This document shows, one piece after another, positions 1 to 10,419 of a DNA stretch of 64,000 nucleotides. A program made the translations under genes and the position numbers. The notes below the pieces were generated by a model that worked only from the letters and a program-made list of their open reading frames with translations, searched no databases and was not told the origin of the DNA. Where the stretch lies: positions 960,101-1,024,100 of the forward strand of contig NZ_KE136354.1 in NCBI RefSeq assembly GCF_000406945.1, in the 5' to 3' direction. Numbering within the stretch: position 1 is the stretch's first letter; the number at the start of each line of letters is the position of its first letter. This DNA comes from Enterococcus dispar ATCC 51266 (GTDB lineage Bacteria > Bacillota > Bacilli > Lactobacillales > Enterococcaceae).

Positions 1-108
1 CATCCCTACTTTCCCCACTTGAATTACTCAAGCTTCATTTATAGGATAACTTTCTTATTTTGAAATGAAAATGAAAAAGGGCTAAATGAAAAAAAGAATC
101 ATTTACAA

Positions 109-969
109 TTAGCCGATATTACTCACGAGATGCCATTGTTGGCAATAGTTTTGAACAGAAATTGCCGTTTTTGCATCATACGAAAATCCGGTAATCGAAG
201 CAAGTTTTAACGCGGTTTCATGAAAAATTTTTTGTGTTTTATCAAGACTCTGCCAAATTTTTTCATTCGTGGTAAAATCCATCAACTCTAATAATAGCTG
301 TTGCGTTTGCTCGTTGAGATACTTTAGTAAATATTTGTCATTTTTACCAATACTAATGGTGAATCGGTGTTCAAAAGCAACTTGCCAACTTAGTAAGCGC
401 CGTAATTCCTTCTGACAAATGCCATAAAGGTGATCTGTAGCATATAAGGTTTCTTGGCGCCATAATCCTTTGACAATATAAGTCGATACCCACCAAAACT
501 CATTGCAACAATCTGCAAACTCCTCCTGACTAGGGGGCATTAAAAGATACCCAGCAGCATTCGTTTTTTTTAAATCAGAAAGTAGGTTTTGGGGATCCCA
601 TAAGGGCATGACGATTTTTTCTGTTTTTAACCAGTCGGACAGGCTTTTTATAGGACAAAGCAGCAAATCAATGCGATTATTATCAGTAAACAACATTAAA
701 AATGTAAAACAGTCTCCTAATGTAGCCGGAAATAATGTCATCTCTTCTGGACATTGCATAATTAAGATTTCACCAAAATCTTTTAGCCAACTGCGCTCTT
801 TTAATAAACTCTCTTTTTCATCAACCACGTATACAATGTCATAGTCTTGAAATATATCTTTTGGTGCTTGCGGATTAACCCGCGATCCAGAAATTGCCAC
901 TGCTTTAACCTGAGGTAAATTTTTAGCTACTTGTTTTATTCGGGCTAACATTTCTTTTTCCGTACGCAT
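109..969 (-). CDS. Aminoglycoside 6-adenylyltransferase-like protein (ANT(6)/AadE family)
   Basis: 286 residues, the usual length of AadE-type streptomycin adenylyltransferases, which transfer AMP from ATP to the 6-OH of streptomycin. The N-terminus shows the nucleotidyltransferase signature: GSR at residues 28-30, then FQDYDIVYVV with two acidic residues (about 42 and 44) placed to bind metal. The later IDLLLCPI segment fits the third carboxylate position. The start chosen is the ATG at 969, preceded by AAGGAAG; an upstream in-frame ATG lacks a good ribosome binding site. It stands alone with no mobile-element sequence around it, so it looks like a chromosomal housekeeping copy. Whether it acts on streptomycin cannot be told from sequence. 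Confidence 0.85.
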   Translation of the reverse strand: MRTEKEMLARIKQVAKNLPQVKAVAISGSRVNPQAPKDIFQDYDIVYVVDEKESLLKERSWLKDFGEILIMQCPEEMTLFPATLGDCFTFLMLFTDNNRIDLLLCPIKSLSDWLKTEKIVMPLWDPQNLLSDLKKTNAAGYLLMPPSQEEFADCCNEFWWVSTYIVKGLWRQETLYATDHLYGICQKELRRLLSWQVAFEHRFTISIGKNDKYLLKYLNEQTQQLLLELMDFTTNEKIWQSLDKTQKIFHETALKLASITGFSYDAKTAISVQNYCQQWHLVSNIG

Positions 970-1028
970 TTTCTCTTCCTTTCTCATTTACATAAAAATT
1001 TAGAAAATCTTTGAAAGATGTAACCTTT

Positions 1029-1055
1029 TTTTCATAGCCGAACTTGTGCTATAAT
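1029..1055 (+). promoter_or_regulatory. helD promoter with extended -10
   Basis: TGcTATAAT at 1047-1055 is a consensus extended -10 box. The -35 region is only T-rich. Just downstream, 1064-1076 reads GTGATTTTATCAC, a short palindrome at about the start of transcription that could be an operator. Confidence 0.6.
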
Positions 1056-1102
1056 TTTATGGCGTGATTTTATCACACACTTACGGAATGGAGGCTTGTT
1101 TT

Positions 1103-3382
1103 ATGGATGAACGTGCCAAAGAGCAACAGCATGTCACTCGAACTATTGCGCTCATTTACAATGAGCAAAAAGTAATTAAAGAACAACAACAACAATTAAC
1201 TGGCAAAATGCAAGCTGAATTAAAAGAAGTCGCCGATCATCAAATTCGTGGTGGTTCAAATGAATCTTTTTATGAATCTGCTGTCGAGTATCGGCAACAT
1301 GAACAAGAATTATTACTCAAATATCACACCGCTGAAAGTCAGGCAAAACGATTAAAAACGCTTTATGCAATGGCGGGAAATCCTTATTTTGCGCGTATTG
1401 ATTTTAAAGAAGGCCAAGAAAATAAGGAGACTCTTTATCTGGGTATTGCCTCTTTGCGGGATAAAAATCAAGAAACAATTGTAATCGATTGGCGGGCCCC
1501 CATTGCCAATCTTTATTACGAAGGTGAGCTGGGGCCGGCTTTTTATGAAACCGATCACGACCGCTATGAGGTAGAACTTTTATTAAAACGACAATTCAAA
1601 GTTCAAGATGGCCAGATGCTTTCTATGGTAGACACTTCTGAAGTGATTAATGATGAATTTTTATTAGAAATTTTAGATGAAGCCTCTTCTTCTCAAATGA
1701 AAAATATTGTCTCCACTATTCAAAAAGCGCAAAATAGAATCATTCGGAATACCACCAGTAAAGTAATGTTAATTGAAGGCATCGCCGGTAGCGGTAAAAC
1801 TTCGGCCCTTTTACAGCGAATTGCTTTTCTGTTATATCGGAATCGTAAATGGCTGGCAGATGAACAAGTTCTTTTATTTTCACCTAACCACTTATTTTCT
1901 GATTATATTTCAATGGTTTTACCTTCGCTTGGGGAAAGCACAGTCCCAACTCGGACGTTCCGCTCTTTTATGGACCAATTGTTACCACAATTTACTATTG
2001 AAAAAGAGGCCGAGCAAGAAGATGTCTTTTTATCAGGTAATGAAAAGCACAGCGAACGGTTAAAAAGCAGTTTGGTTTTAGTAAATGCAAGTAAAAAATA
2101 TATTCAAGCAATTACGGAATTGGGGCCGCTGTTTCGCAATTTGAAAGTCAATGGGCAAACTTTAATTTCTACTAAGCAGATGCGAACTTGGTATCAAGAA
2201 ACAAACCCAAATTTGCCTCTTTATCAACGCACACAACTATTGCAGACAAAATTATTGAAAAAAGTTGGCGGCCTTCAAAAAGATGAAGCCAAAAAGACTT
2301 GGGTAAAAGACGCAGCCGAAGAAGAGTTGCAACAATATTTTGCAGATCATCCTAACCTTACTGACTCCGAAGAAAACGAACGAAAATTACGGAATCAAAT
2401 CAAAAAACAAATTGTAAAACGGCATTTTCGCAGTATGGTTAAAAGTATCCATCGTTTTCAATTTATTAACTTTTCTAAACAATATTTGCACTTTTTACAA
2501 AACGTTTCTAAAAAAACTTTGGCAGAAAACCATGTGACAGAAAATCAATGGCAAAAAAGTTGGGAAGATACTCGCGAATTGTTAAAAAATCGTCTTTTAA
2601 AACAAGAAGATGCCGTTTTATTCTTTTTACTCTTAAAAGGGTTGCGGCCAATCGACCTTCCTGTTCAAGCCCGCTTTATTTTTATTGATGAAATGCAAGA
2701 TTTTCCCCCAGCTCAAGTTGCCTTATTACGAGAACTTTATCCTCAAGCTAACCTTACCTTGTGTGGGGATTTAAATCAAAAGGTTTTTGGTAACGAAACG
2801 ATTGTAGGCAATCTATCTGCTCTTTTTCCAAATCAAGAAGTGACCCGTTATCAGTTAACGACTAGTTACCGTTCAACAAAAGAAATCACAGACTTTGCTA
2901 ATCAGTTTTTATCTAAAGAAGATGCAGTGGAAATGACCGCCCGAAAAGGTGATTTGCCAACCTTGGTTACTGGTTTTAATAAAACACAATGCCTTGATTA
3001 TTTGAAAAACGATTTACAAACAAATGAAGCAAAAGCAAAATACTGGCGTACTGCCATTATTTGTCGCACGAGTCAAGAGTGTATCGCACTCTATGAAGCA
3101 TTAGATGAAAAAATGCAACAAGAAATACAATTAATCGTTTCAGAAGAAGACTTTATGAAACGACGAATTATGATTATTCCTGCCTATTTAGCAAAAGGAT
3201 TGGAATTTGATCGCGTCTATGCATGGCAAATTGACGATAGCTTTAAAACAACACAAGATCGCTTAATTTTTTATACAATTGCTACCCGGGCAATGCATGA
3301 ACTGACAGTTATTAGTCATGAACCCCTCTCACCATTTTTTGAAACCGCAGATCCATTAACTTTTAATAAAATTATTTTATAA
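1103..3382 (+). CDS. helD: HelD-type RNA polymerase recycling helicase (UvrD-like ATPase)
   Basis: 759 residues. HelD binds RNA polymerase and uses ATP to strip stalled polymerase from nucleic acid. The order seen is an N-terminal charged coiled-coil arm (about 1-75) that in the family reaches into the polymerase secondary channel, then Walker A GIAGSGKTSALLQR (about 224-237), Walker B FIFIDEMQD (about 524-532), the TTSYRST motif and a C-terminal SF1 motif VI (ATRAMHEL). The ATG at 1103 is chosen because GGAGG sits 8 bases before it; an in-frame GTG at 1064 lacks a site. Monocistronic, followed by a long inverted repeat. Confidence 0.92.
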   Translation: MDERAKEQQHVTRTIALIYNEQKVIKEQQQQLTGKMQAELKEVADHQIRGGSNESFYESAVEYRQHEQELLLKYHTAESQAKRLKTLYAMAGNPYFARIDFKEGQENKETLYLGIASLRDKNQETIVIDWRAPIANLYYEGELGPAFYETDHDRYEVELLLKRQFKVQDGQMLSMVDTSEVINDEFLLEILDEASSSQMKNIVSTIQKAQNRIIRNTTSKVMLIEGIAGSGKTSALLQRIAFLLYRNRKWLADEQVLLFSPNHLFSDYISMVLPSLGESTVPTRTFRSFMDQLLPQFTIEKEAEQEDVFLSGNEKHSERLKSSLVLVNASKKYIQAITELGPLFRNLKVNGQTLISTKQMRTWYQETNPNLPLYQRTQLLQTKLLKKVGGLQKDEAKKTWVKDAAEEELQQYFADHPNLTDSEENERKLRNQIKKQIVKRHFRSMVKSIHRFQFINFSKQYLHFLQNVSKKTLAENHVTENQWQKSWEDTRELLKNRLLKQEDAVLFFLLLKGLRPIDLPVQARFIFIDEMQDFPPAQVALLRELYPQANLTLCGDLNQKVFGNETIVGNLSALFPNQEVTRYQLTTSYRSTKEITDFANQFLSKEDAVEMTARKGDLPTLVTGFNKTQCLDYLKNDLQTNEAKAKYWRTAIICRTSQECIALYEALDEKMQQEIQLIVSEEDFMKRRIMIIPAYLAKGLEFDRVYAWQIDDSFKTTQDRLIFYTIATRAMHELTVISHEPLSPFFETADPLTFNKIIL

Positions 3383-3405
3383 AATATTGTACGTCTAATT
3401 AATTG

Positions 3406-3491
3406 CTAAAAAATACCCAAACTATCACAGACTGCTTACTTGTCTTATCGACTTTAAAAGTAGGTCCTTGCAATAGTTTGGGTATTTTTAG
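3406..3491. terminator. Long inverted repeat between convergent genes (likely bidirectional terminator)
   Basis: Arms at 3406-3425 and 3473-3491 pair over about 19 bases (AAATACCCAAACTAT with ATAGTTTGGGTATTT) around a 47-base loop. T runs lie at both ends, so it can end helD on the + strand and read-through on the - strand. The right arm overlaps the stop codon of the next gene. The large loop is unusual for a plain terminator. Confidence 0.6.
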
Positions 3492-4135
3492 ATAAATAAT
3501 GGCATGTATGGATATTTTAACTGAATAATTGCTAAAATCATTTTTAATTCGGATAATTGTTTTTTATCGGTTTCATCAAACAGTTTAGCATGGCGGCCGA
3601 CCAAACCATTATCAATTAAGCGATGCCTTTTATTCCACACTTTAAATTCATTTAGGCTTTGGCATTGACTCAGCGGTAAGCCCGCCGCGTCAATTATTTC
3701 AGATAGCCGAAACACTAAAAAAGCACTATCAATAACAATATATTCTTGGTATTTATGGGATCTTTCTTGATCTTTGCGATCTCGCAAAATTACTTTTTGG
3801 GGTTCGTTTTTTAAATACCATGCTAATAGTTTAAAAAAGCCCTCTAAACGAAATTCTTCAGCAAATAATTCATAACTTTCAGGATTTTGGCGAAAAACTA
3901 AAGGAATCAGATAATTTTGGCGATAAATAAGCATTGGCGCTTGCGTCACACTGTAGTAAACATAACGATTTAAATACCCAGCACCACGAAAATCACCCAA
4001 GCGATATCCTTCTACGCCAAAACGTTGACACCGTGCAGCTAATGTTGAACAAGCCCCCACAGAGACAGCTAATTCCGCTTTTTGTTGATAATCACTTAAA
4101 ATGCGATCAAATGGTTCCAAACAAATTTTTTCCAA
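3488..4135 (-). CDS. Conserved hypothetical protein, 215 aa
   Basis: I do not recognise the family. The protein is soluble-looking with no signal peptide or membrane segment. It is rich in Arg and Tyr and has scattered cysteines (CSTLAARC, residues 28-35) without a clear metal site. The middle part (EEFRLEGFFKLLAWYL) is amphipathic, and the C-terminus is hydrophobic (IIQLKYPYMPLFI). The ATG at 4135 follows a GGTGGG-type ribosome binding site. It is transcribed convergently with helD and stands alone upstream of glpK in the same direction. Base composition resembles its chromosomal neighbours. Confidence 0.7.
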   Translation of the reverse strand: MEKICLEPFDRILSDYQQKAELAVSVGACSTLAARCQRFGVEGYRLGDFRGAGYLNRYVYYSVTQAPMLIYRQNYLIPLVFRQNPESYELFAEEFRLEGFFKLLAWYLKNEPQKVILRDRKDQERSHKYQEYIVIDSAFLVFRLSEIIDAAGLPLSQCQSLNEFKVWNKRHRLIDNGLVGRHAKLFDETDKKQLSELKMILAIIQLKYPYMPLFI

Positions 4136-4231
4136 GCAATCCCACCACCTTAAAGATAACGTTTTCTCTTAATCAGTATAGCATATTTTCTTTAAACAAA
4201 ATGAAATGAAATTTCCAAAAAAGAAAAATAT

Positions 4232-5794
<1,563 letters not shown>

Positions 5795-5909
5795 TCAATA
5801 AATTTCCTATTATTTTTGGCAGCCCTTTCTAAAAGACATAATAGTTTTCAAGTTCTAAAAATAAGGCTAAAATAAAAAAGTAAGCAAATGAATTGATGGA
5901 GTGATGTAG

Positions 5910-6551
5910 ATGAAAATACTAAAGGAATATGGCTTTTACTTACTACTGTTGGCCATTATCAGTGAAATTGCACTCCCTTTTATTTTGGCAAGGTATTATC
6001 CTAATTATAGTCAAATCAATAATTTAATCTCAACTTTTGGCGAAACAGATAGTCCCACAAAATGGGCTTTTAAAATTTGGGAAATCATTAATGGCAGCCT
6101 TTTTGTCTTAAGCGCACCAGCAATTTATGAACGATTTAAAGAGACAAATCACAGATTTGCTCTTATCCTTTCATTGCTAGTCGTTGTTTTTGGTCTGGGG
6201 GATTGCATCATTACAGGTCTTTTTGATCGTGCTGCCAACCAAAGTGAAGTTGACTTCACGTCTTTGTTACACAATTATGCTTCTGGCGCTGGTTTTGTGG
6301 CGCTTCTAATCGGCACACTGCTGCTGTTTTTGCTTTATCGCCAAGAAAAAAATGAACTCTTCACCATTTTTTTACCGCTTATCTTTTTGGCTGCAATGGT
6401 ATTTATGTTTTTATTCGCAATGCCTAAAATTCCCATTATCAGCCAGTTCCAAATTTCTCATCGCGGTTTGTGGCAACGATTAAATCTATGGTTTTTATAT
6501 TTACCTTACTTTCTTACCGCAATTCAAAGCCTTTTAAATAAAAAAGCTTAA
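5910..6551 (+). CDS. DUF998-family membrane protein
   Basis: 213 residues with about six membrane-spanning stretches (for example YGFYLLLLAIISEIALPFIL at the N-terminus and FLPLIFLAAMVFMFLFAM). The early loop YYPNYSQINNLISTFGETDSP matches the DUF998 signature. These are integral membrane proteins of unknown function. The ATG at 5910 follows GGAGTGATGTAG. The gene is single and ends in a strong terminator. Confidence 0.8.
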   Translation: MKILKEYGFYLLLLAIISEIALPFILARYYPNYSQINNLISTFGETDSPTKWAFKIWEIINGSLFVLSAPAIYERFKETNHRFALILSLLVVVFGLGDCIITGLFDRAANQSEVDFTSLLHNYASGAGFVALLIGTLLLFLLYRQEKNELFTIFLPLIFLAAMVFMFLFAMPKIPIISQFQISHRGLWQRLNLWFLYLPYFLTAIQSLLNKKA

Positions 6552-6592
6552 AAAAGACCAAGTTCTTACTGGTAAGAACTTGGTCTTTTTTT
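6551..6592. terminator. Rho-independent terminator, bidirectional
   Basis: AAGACCAAGTTCTTAC, a TG loop and the matching GTAAGAACTTGGTCTT, flanked by A and T runs. It serves the DUF998 gene and the convergent DUF805 gene. Confidence 0.9.
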
Positions 6593-6617
6593 CGGTATGT
6601 TTGTGATTCACAACAAT

Positions 6618-7013
6618 CTAAAGTTCTGATTGATTGATAGGCCAACGTGTATTAGCTTTACTTGGCAAGATTAAGGTAATAAAAATAATGATAGTGCCAA
6701 TTAAAGGAATTAAGTAAAATAAAATCCACCAATTGCTATGATTGCGATCATGTAAACGACGCGCGCGGACAGTAAAATTAGCTAACCAAATTAATGCACT
6801 CAACAAAATGAAAGCCAGTGTAACAGCATTCCATTCTTTAATAACAGTACCATCGTCTGGGGTAATTTCAATGTAGCGGTTAATTCCTGTAACAACAGAA
6901 TAGATTGCCAAAACTAAATAATTAATAACTTGCGGCCACCAGTATTGTCCTCTTTTAGCTGATGCGTTCATGACAGTCATGTTATGCCAATATTCTTTAT
7001 AAGCGTTAATCAT
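6618..7013 (-). CDS. DUF805-family small membrane protein
   Basis: 131 residues. The family signature is visible: short N-terminal YKEYWHNM, then helices and ARRLHDRNHSNWWILFYLIPLIGTIIIF, followed by a short tail. About four membrane segments; function unknown. The ATG at 7013 is preceded by GGGAGGTGTTAG. It is third in a run of same-strand small membrane protein genes. Confidence 0.85.
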   Translation of the reverse strand: MINAYKEYWHNMTVMNASAKRGQYWWPQVINYLVLAIYSVVTGINRYIEITPDDGTVIKEWNAVTLAFILLSALIWLANFTVRARRLHDRNHSNWWILFYLIPLIGTIIIFITLILPSKANTRWPINQSEL

Positions 7014-7167
7014 TCTAACACCTCCCATTCCACTATCCCAAAGGCAGGAAAGCTTGTCAAAAATTAAGCTTAAATGCAAAAAATATCTTTAAGCAGCGTT
7101 ATAAATTTTAACAAGTCAGTTTTTTTATGACTACAATTTATGCTTATGATACTTGCAAGTTCTACTC

Positions 7168-7314
7168 TTATCTTTTCTTTCTCGCATACCAAGAAAAAAT
7201 ACCTGAAACAACCATAGCTACAATAGATAACCACCAATTTTGTATGGATACTGCATAAAATATTGTTAAAATTGCTAATAACCACATAATTTTAAAACTA
7301 TTGTTTTTATTCAT
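7168..7314 (-). CDS. Small membrane protein, 48 aa
   Basis: Begins MNKNNSFKIMWLLAILTIF and ends WYARKKR. It is nearly all hydrophobic with a basic tail, so it is probably a two-helix membrane peptide. The start lies 6 bases beyond the stop of the upstream 49-aa gene, with AAAGTGAG as ribosome binding site inside that gene's end, which implies translational coupling. Family not recognised. Confidence 0.6.
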   Translation of the reverse strand: MNKNNSFKIMWLLAILTIFYAVSIQNWWLSIVAMVVSGIFSWYARKKR

Positions 7315-7320
7315 TTTTAC

Positions 7321-7470
7321 TCACTTTCCAATTAACATCCAGACGATGAATTCAAGAAATACTAACCATGCAATCAAAACTTTGTAGTCACGCTTATCTT
7401 TAGGGATCCACTCTGTTTTCAAAGTCATAATAAATTTCCCACGGCCAATTTTATATTCTTTTACTTTCAT
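7321..7470 (-). CDS. Small membrane-anchored protein, 49 aa
   Basis: Begins MKVKEYKIGRGKFIMTLKTE and ends in a single membrane helix (VLIAWLVFLEFIVWMLIGK). A GAGGTG site lies 6 bases before the ATG at 7470. The basic N-terminal half followed by a C-terminal anchor suggests a tail-anchored peptide. First of three genes (49 aa, 48 aa, DUF805) read in the same direction. Function unknown. Confidence 0.6.
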   Translation of the reverse strand: MKVKEYKIGRGKFIMTLKTEWIPKDKRDYKVLIAWLVFLEFIVWMLIGK

Positions 7471-7546
7471 AATTTCACCTCAAAATTGATTTGCATTAAC
7501 GTTACTCTAGCTTATAACACGGTGAAATCTCACTACTGTAATATAA

Positions 7547-7575
7547 AAAGCACCTCTTACAACGAAGAGGTGTTT
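7547..7575 (-). terminator. Terminator of yebC
   Basis: An 8-bp stem, CACCTCTT with AAGAGGTG, and a 6-base loop; a T run follows on the - strand. It lies just after the yebC stop. Confidence 0.85.
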
Positions 7576-7598
7576 AATAATCGCAATTAAAGTTATAG

Positions 7599-8318
7599 TT
7601 AATCGTCTAGTTCAACGTTGTGAAAAATCTGTTGGACATCTTCCAAATCATCTAATGCATCAATCATTTTTTCGAATTTTTCCAAGTCTTCACCGGTTAA
7701 TTTGATTTCGTTTTGCGGTAACATTTGAATTTCAGCTACTGAAAATTCACTGATTCCTTTTTCTTTCAAAGCTTCTTGAATGCTGTTGAAATCTTCTGGT
7801 TCACCATAGACGATGATTTGGTCATCTTCTTGAATTACATCACGAACATCAATATCTTTTTCCATTAGATATTCTAAAACTTCGTCAGCATCTTCACCGG
7901 CAAAACCAAAGATAGCAGTATTGTCAAACATATAACTAACTGCTCCAGAAACACCCATATTCCCACCATTTTTGCCAAAAGCTGCCCGTACATCTGCTGC
8001 AGTACGGTTCACGTTGTTTGTTAAAGCATCCACGATGACCATTGAGCCGTTTGGTCCAAAACCTTCATAGCGCAATTCTTGATAGTTTTCATCGCCAGAA
8101 CCTTTTGCTTTTTCAATCGCACGATCAATGATGTGCTTTGGCACATTATACGTTTTCGCCCGTTCGATAACAAAACGTAATTTTTGGTTAGCGTGGGGAT
8201 CAGGATCACCTGATTTTGCTGCTGCGTAGATTTCAATCCCAAATTTTGCATAAATACGGCTGTTTGCACCGTCTTTTGCGGTTTTTTTCGCGACGATATT
8301 TGCCCATTTACGTCCCAT
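7599..8318 (-). CDS. yebC: YebC/PmpR-family protein (TACO1-like)
   Basis: 239 residues, full length. The start [17 protein letters not shown] and the ARIYAKFG, GPNG and [17 protein letters not shown] segments are diagnostic of the family. Members are described both as transcription regulators and as translation factors that help ribosomes through proline stretches, so the role is best left open. The ATG at 8318 follows GGAAGTGAAAG. Monocistronic with its own terminator. Confidence 0.93.
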   Translation of the reverse strand: MGRKWANIVAKKTAKDGANSRIYAKFGIEIYAAAKSGDPDPHANQKLRFVIERAKTYNVPKHIIDRAIEKAKGSGDENYQELRYEGFGPNGSMVIVDALTNNVNRTAADVRAAFGKNGGNMGVSGAVSYMFDNTAIFGFAGEDADEVLEYLMEKDIDVRDVIQEDDQIIVYGEPEDFNSIQEALKEKGISEFSVAEIQMLPQNEIKLTGEDLEKFEKMIDALDDLEDVQQIFHNVELDD

Positions 8319-8412
8319 ACTTTCACTTCCGTTTCTATATTATTCAACTGACGAAAAAACGTCCTTTTCCATTATACTTGTGTCTCAGCTTTATGTGAAG
8401 TATTTTTTTATA

Positions 8413-9576
8413 TCAATTCAGTTTAAGTGGCATCCGACCAAAGTTTTGTTCTTGGATTTCTTTACTTGCTAAACGATAAATTTCATCTGAGCGCAACGTT
8501 AATGGTACTTGTTTATTTCCACTTTTTCCTACCCGGGCTAAAATAGGCCAACTTACAGTTTTTTTGATACTATTCAAATACTTTTGACCCTCAGCAGTAA
8601 AACCTAAAATGCGCAAATAATTGTTGTCCCACGCATTTGTGATTTCTTCTGTGCGTATATTCAACAAAATGTAACAAAGCACTCGTTGGATATGGGTGAC
8701 AGTAAAATGTTTTGATTTAACTTTAGCCAGAAATATTGTAAAATCACTCTGTTTTGCGGCTACTTCTTGTAATTTTAAAGCTAAGCCTAATTCCATTTGA
8801 TAAATTGTCAATAGCTCGTCTACTGTGCTGCTCAGTATGCGGTAGCGCAGATAAGGCCAAAATTGCTGCCACGAAATATTGGGCATTTTCAAAGCTAGCG
8901 CCATTTCATTTGGGACAAAATCAGCAATATTTTTTTTAGCTGCTAGCAATTGCCGGATTGCAGTTGCACTCGCAATTTTCTCATCTGTAATCTCAATGTC
9001 ATGATAACCGGCTTTTTGTCGCTTAATCGCAATTAAGTGCATTGGATTTTCTAATTGTGCATTTTTTTTCGCATAGCTTAAGCCTAAAATATGATTTGGT
9101 AATATTTGATCTACTGGTGACAAATTAAAAAGTGTTTGATAAACCTCTTGCATAATCTGAGGGTAAGTTTTTTTCTGATCGGCTTTTTCTTCAAAAAGAG
9201 ATTTTATTTCTTCTGTTCGCAAAATTAGCTGCTCTCCAAAATAATTATAGTCAAAAGAAGTATCATAATCGGTACCAAAACATAAACTTTCACACCGTAA
9301 TTGTGCTAATGTTTGGACACTTCCTTTGGCAAAAATATCCGCTGCTTGGCAGGCATATTGAAAAGGTAGTTCCACTACTACATCGACTCCATTTGAAAGA
9401 GCAACTTGTGCTCGTTGCCATTTATCGACAATAGCCGGTTCTCCCCGCTGCAAAAAATTTCCACTCATTACAGCTATTATTACATCGGCCTGACTTTTTT
9501 CACGCGCCTTCTTTACATGATAAAGATGACCATTATGAAAGGGATTATATTCAACGATTACGCCACAGGCTCTCAT
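8413..9576 (-). CDS. tmcAL: tRNA(Met) cytidine acetate ligase
   Basis: 387 residues. Uses acetate and ATP to make N4-acetylcytidine at the wobble base of elongator tRNA-Met. The N-terminus shows the nucleotidyltransferase fold, MRACGVIVEYNPFHNGHLYH, with the HxGH ATP-binding motif, then VIIAVMSGNFLQRGEPA and LCFGTD. The ATG at 9576 is 5 bases after GGAGG; an in-frame ATG five codons earlier is ignored. It follows the methyltransferase operon after a hairpin, so it is probably a separate unit. Confidence 0.93.
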   Translation of the reverse strand: MRACGVIVEYNPFHNGHLYHVKKAREKSQADVIIAVMSGNFLQRGEPAIVDKWQRAQVALSNGVDVVVELPFQYACQAADIFAKGSVQTLAQLRCESLCFGTDYDTSFDYNYFGEQLILRTEEIKSLFEEKADQKKTYPQIMQEVYQTLFNLSPVDQILPNHILGLSYAKKNAQLENPMHLIAIKRQKAGYHDIEITDEKIASATAIRQLLAAKKNIADFVPNEMALALKMPNISWQQFWPYLRYRILSSTVDELLTIYQMELGLALKLQEVAAKQSDFTIFLAKVKSKHFTVTHIQRVLCYILLNIRTEEITNAWDNNYLRILGFTAEGQKYLNSIKKTVSWPILARVGKSGNKQVPLTLRSDEIYRLASKEIQEQNFGRMPLKLN

Positions 9577-9630
9577 AATTTCCTCCTTCATTATCTAGAA
9601 ATAAAAACACCTTCGTCAAAAAACAAAGAT

Positions 9631-9673
9631 ATCCGAACTTTATATGTTTTATGCTAACATACAAAATTCGGAT
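9631..9673 (-). terminator. Hairpin terminator after the yqeG-rsfS-methyltransferase operon
   Basis: ATCCGAA at 9631 and TTCGGAT at 9667 close an interrupted stem that also pairs TATGTT with AACATA. A T-rich tract follows on the - strand. Confidence 0.6.
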
Positions 9674-9683
9674 AAAATTTTAA

Positions 9684-10418
9684 TTATTTTTGACAGACAA
9701 AAAACCAACGACGCGTTTTTTCATTGGGTTCACTATCTGTAAAATCTCCCAAACAGGCGACTTGGCTAAAGCCTGCATTTTCTAACATTCTTTGATAGAG
9801 TTCTAACGAATAAGTGCGTTCTTTATGCAATTCATCGCGCCGTTCAAACAAATCACTTTCTGCATCTTGGGCGACAAAGAAAGTTAAAAAGTGTTCGATA
9901 CTGTTAGGGAGTTGGCCTTGATAACTTTCCCATAAGAAAGCAAAATCATCGGTTTGATAATGATAATTATAATCCGGAAAAACTTCATTAATTTGATAAA
10001 GAGAATGAACATCAAAAATAAAAATACCTTCATCATTTAAGATTTGATAGACGCCATCAAATACTTGTTGCACAGCTTGTTCGTCTGGCATATAACACAA
10101 TGAATCGGAAAAACAAGTAACCGCATCATATTCACCTATGTCATTTAAATCCAGCATATCCCCTTCAATAAATTGAACGGAAACATCAGCTTCAAGAGCT
10201 CTTTGGCTAGCAATCATTAACATCTCTTCTGACAAATCTAAGGCTGTTACATCATAACCTGCTTTGGCAAACCGACAGGCTAAAGCACCAGTACCACAAG
10301 CCAACTCTAACAATTGCGTTTTTCCCTTTAAATGACGTTTGGAAAATTCATACCACTTTTCATAAAGGCTTTTGTCCATGACTTCATCATAAACAAAAGC
10401 AAACGTTTCATAGGCCAT
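9684..10418 (-). CDS. SAM-dependent class I methyltransferase
   Basis: 244 residues. Motif I is LLELACGTGALACRFAKAG (from about residue 39), motif II VTALDLSEEM, then FIEGDMLDL and AVTCFSDSLCYM, a standard Rossmann methyltransferase. It is the enzyme usually found after rsfS in Firmicutes; its substrate is unknown. The ATG at 10418 comes one base after the rsfS stop with no ribosome binding site of its own, which implies translational coupling. Confidence 0.88.
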   Translation of the reverse strand: MAYETFAFVYDEVMDKSLYEKWYEFSKRHLKGKTQLLELACGTGALACRFAKAGYDVTALDLSEEMLMIASQRALEADVSVQFIEGDMLDLNDIGEYDAVTCFSDSLCYMPDEQAVQQVFDGVYQILNDEGIFIFDVHSLYQINEVFPDYNYHYQTDDFAFLWESYQGQLPNSIEHFLTFFVAQDAESDLFERRDELHKERTYSLELYQRMLENAGFSQVACLGDFTDSEPNEKTRRWFFVCQK

Positions 10419-10419
10419 T

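Noticed and set aside
1064-1102. GTG at 1064 as the start of helD
   Set aside because: It overlaps the expected transcription start and lacks a ribosome binding site; the ATG at 1103 has GGAGG at 8 bases.
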